DNA from: Mucilaginibacter lappiensis
GTDB lineage: Bacteria > Bacteroidota > Bacteroidia > Sphingobacteriales > Sphingobacteriaceae
Direction of reading: 5' to 3'
Assembly (NCBI RefSeq): GCF_900155965.1
Contig: NZ_FTMG01000003.1
Location: 124,001-188,000 of the forward strand
DNA: 64,000 nt
A model generated the notes under the pieces. The model had not been told where the DNA came from. It ran no database searches and saw only the letters and a list, made by a program, of their open reading frames with translations. Positions 62,415 through 64,000 of the stretch are shown here, piece after piece. Positions within the stretch are counted from its first letter, which is position 1. Each line of letters opens with the position of its first letter. The position numbers and the translations under genes were made by a program.

Positions 62415-64000
62415 ATGGGCATTTTAGCTAAAATAGAAGAAACTAACTGGGTAAGTACCTACCCCGATCAAAACGGGGGCGAGATTGACAGTGCCGACGT
62501 ACTGATCTCCATCATTGATACCGATACCGGGCAATATACCAATGGCAATAACTGCGTGGTAACCTACCAGATCAACACAGATGGTTATTCCAGTACCGAA
62601 ACCGTTACGGTACCTGGTCAGTCGGTAAAAATATATAGCGGGGTGTTGCGCGAAAGCCATTACAGTCCGCAGGGTGACCCGATATCCAGCACCTATACTA
62701 CGTTTTCTATCCTTTCCTTACAACCGGCAGATGGTCCGCCACCCACTAATCCCGGCGTATGCGATCTGAAGATCAATTACGTTCATGTGGATAAACCGGA
62801 ATCGGCAGTAGGGGCTTCCGATGCACAGATCACCATTAACGCCTCCTCAAGTTACGGTCCTATCCAGTATAGTAACAATTTTGGAGCCTCCTGGCAGCTA
62901 TCACCCACCTTTACAGGCTTAAGCGGTGGACTGGATCAACCATCGGTTAAAGACAGTAATCCACTGGGCTGTTTGGCACAGGCTTTCATTACCATACCAA
63001 CCACTTCGGGCTTATTGATCGATGACCCGTCGGTGAACCTGGGTGCAGGGAATATATCCCGTTGGAACGCGGCTTTTAACCCTATTGTATTCACTTATCA
63101 GCGTAAGGATTTCGGCATTATCAACATCACACAAGACAATGAAAAAGGGTACGCCAAGATAGCGGTAAATACCGCCCTGCTTGACTATCAAACGGGTAAA
63201 TACAAAGTTAGCACTGGCGACAAGGTATATGTAAATGCGGGGCCATACCAGGGCGTATATATAATTGATAAGGTGGGTAATAATAACGAAATTACCATCA
63301 CCACTCCTTATAATGGCAATGCAGCAGGGTATATCAATATTAACGGCATGCGGCCTTATTACAATGTTATTACCCGCATCACTTATCAGGATAAGCTTAC
63401 CGGCCGGCAAAACACCATTACTTCTGTCAACAGACCGAACAATGAGGGCATTGTTAAAGCTGATCTGTCGAACTTTTTACAAAGTTTACTGCGCCCGGTT
63501 GATGCCAGCGATTTTACGCTGATCAATTTCAGGGACGACAACCTGAGTGCCAGCTACCAGATTGAATTCGCCGAGCATTATGATGACGGCACAACCGATG
63601 GTTTTACCTCAGTGTTTACGCCGCTACCCTACCCCTTTTATGTAACGTATGCCGCCAAGCAATTGGGTGAACGCTATGGTGGTAACCTCGCCGCTTATGT
63701 ACCGTTTAAAACCATGAACAACCCGGCGCTGTTGGCGCGTTGGGTAACTGATTTTGCAGAGCCAGCCTATTCTATCGGTTATCCATTTGACATTGGATTT
63801 ATCTACAGCGAGGATCTATTAGGCTTGCAGCTCTATTGCGAATTCATCTTATTGGATATTAACCGAAACCCACTTGCCGGCGGGCAGCAAACCAGCTATC
63901 TGCTTAATGAGGATGGCTCCTGGTTATTGAATGAGGATGGCAGTGCATTCGTCATTGCCCATCAAACCCAGGCAAACATGCCACTATCCGCCCAGCTGGG
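62415..64000 (+). CDS. Large phage-zone structural protein with SprB-like repeat (C-terminus beyond window)
   Basis: At least 528 residues run to the window edge. Residues about 115-190 (CDLKINYVHVDKPESAVGAS, DAQITINASSSYGPIQYSNN, FGASWQLSPTFTGLSGG, VKDSNPLGC) match SprB-type surface-adhesin repeats. The rest is beta-rich with repeated YLLNEDGSWLLNEDGS near 63900. It may be a tail fibre or spike or an adhesin; its place after terminase and tail-like genes favours the former. Confidence 0.7.
   Translation, partial: MGILAKIEETNWVSTYPDQNGGEIDSADVLISIIDTDTGQYTNGNNCVVTYQINTDGYSSTETVTVPGQSVKIYSGVLRESHYSPQGDPISSTYTTFSILSLQPADGPPPTNPGVCDLKINYVHVDKPESAVGASDAQITINASSSYGPIQYSNNFGASWQLSPTFTGLSGGLDQPSVKDSNPLGCLAQAFITIPTTSGLLIDDPSVNLGAGNISRWNAAFNPIVFTYQRKDFGIINITQDNEKGYAKIAVNTALLDYQTGKYKVSTGDKVYVNAGPYQGVYIIDKVGNNNEITITTPYNGNAAGYININGMRPYYNVITRITYQDKLTGRQNTITSVNRPNNEGIVKADLSNFLQSLLRPVDASDFTLINFRDDNLSASYQIEFAEHYDDGTTDGFTSVFTPLPYPFYVTYAAKQLGERYGGNLAAYVPFKTMNNPALLARWVTDFAEPAYSIGYPFDIGFIYSEDLLGLQLYCEFILLDINRNPLAGGQQTSYLLNEDGSWLLNEDGSAFVIAHQTQANMPLSAQL

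Overview
The window looks like chromosomal DNA from a Bacteroidota bacterium of the Sphingobacteriaceae, probably a Mucilaginibacter or Pedobacter relative. This is inferred from gene content: GldC, DUF2130, Pr6Pr, a YceI protein, CHASE3/GAF hybrid kinases and SprB-like repeats. Bacteroidota-type -7 promoter elements (TAnnTTTG), weak Shine-Dalgarno sites and many short hairpin repeats between genes point the same way. No rRNA, tRNA, CRISPR array or intact insertion sequence was seen.

Layout. 1-5.9 kb: one long minus-strand frame joins a membrane AraC-type regulator to an FtsX/MacB permease and runs off the left edge; then a carboxypeptidase-regulatory-domain protein, CcmB and an O6-alkylguanine-DNA alkyltransferase. 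5.9-12.7 kb: a tight four-gene signalling operon (CHASE3-GAF hybrid kinase with three receivers, CheR, CheB, REC-PAS hybrid kinase). 12.9-23 kb: housekeeping genes (GldC, RhlE-type helicase, dihydroorotase, GyrI-like, SRPBCC, EVE, WYL regulator, glycosylasparaginase, CutC) separated by repeats. 23-31 kb: a metalloprotease/beta-propeller/barrel protein, a frameshifted trypsin-like protease and an ECF sigma operon. 31-50 kb: GH16, metallophosphoesterase, an Lrp/EamA pair, an ABC ATPase, DUF2130, YceI, an amidase, a TetR/VOC/YCII operon and a large TPR protein. 50-64 kb: a phage-like zone with an XRE protein, an S24 repressor, terminase small and large subunits, a tail-chaperone-like gene with a T8 slip site and a SprB-like structural protein cut by the right edge. 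Host-type genes (RRM protein, lipoprotein, Omp85-like protein) are mixed in.

The most unusual items are: (1) the AraC-FtsX single-frame fusion; (2) two inverted copies of a noncoding element of about 290 bp, each starting with a TAnnTTTG promoter and a GC hairpin with one compensatory base-pair change, and each lying upstream of a gene on the same strand; (3) many intergenic elements built from 7-bp words that form long hairpins and often begin at the stop codon of the preceding gene; (4) a dinucleotide-repeat frameshift in a secreted protease; (5) a U-run -1 frameshift in a phage gene within a terminase/tail block that shows no capsid genes and is spaced by host-type repeats.

All names rest on reading the translated sequence and remembered family motifs. 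No database search was run.
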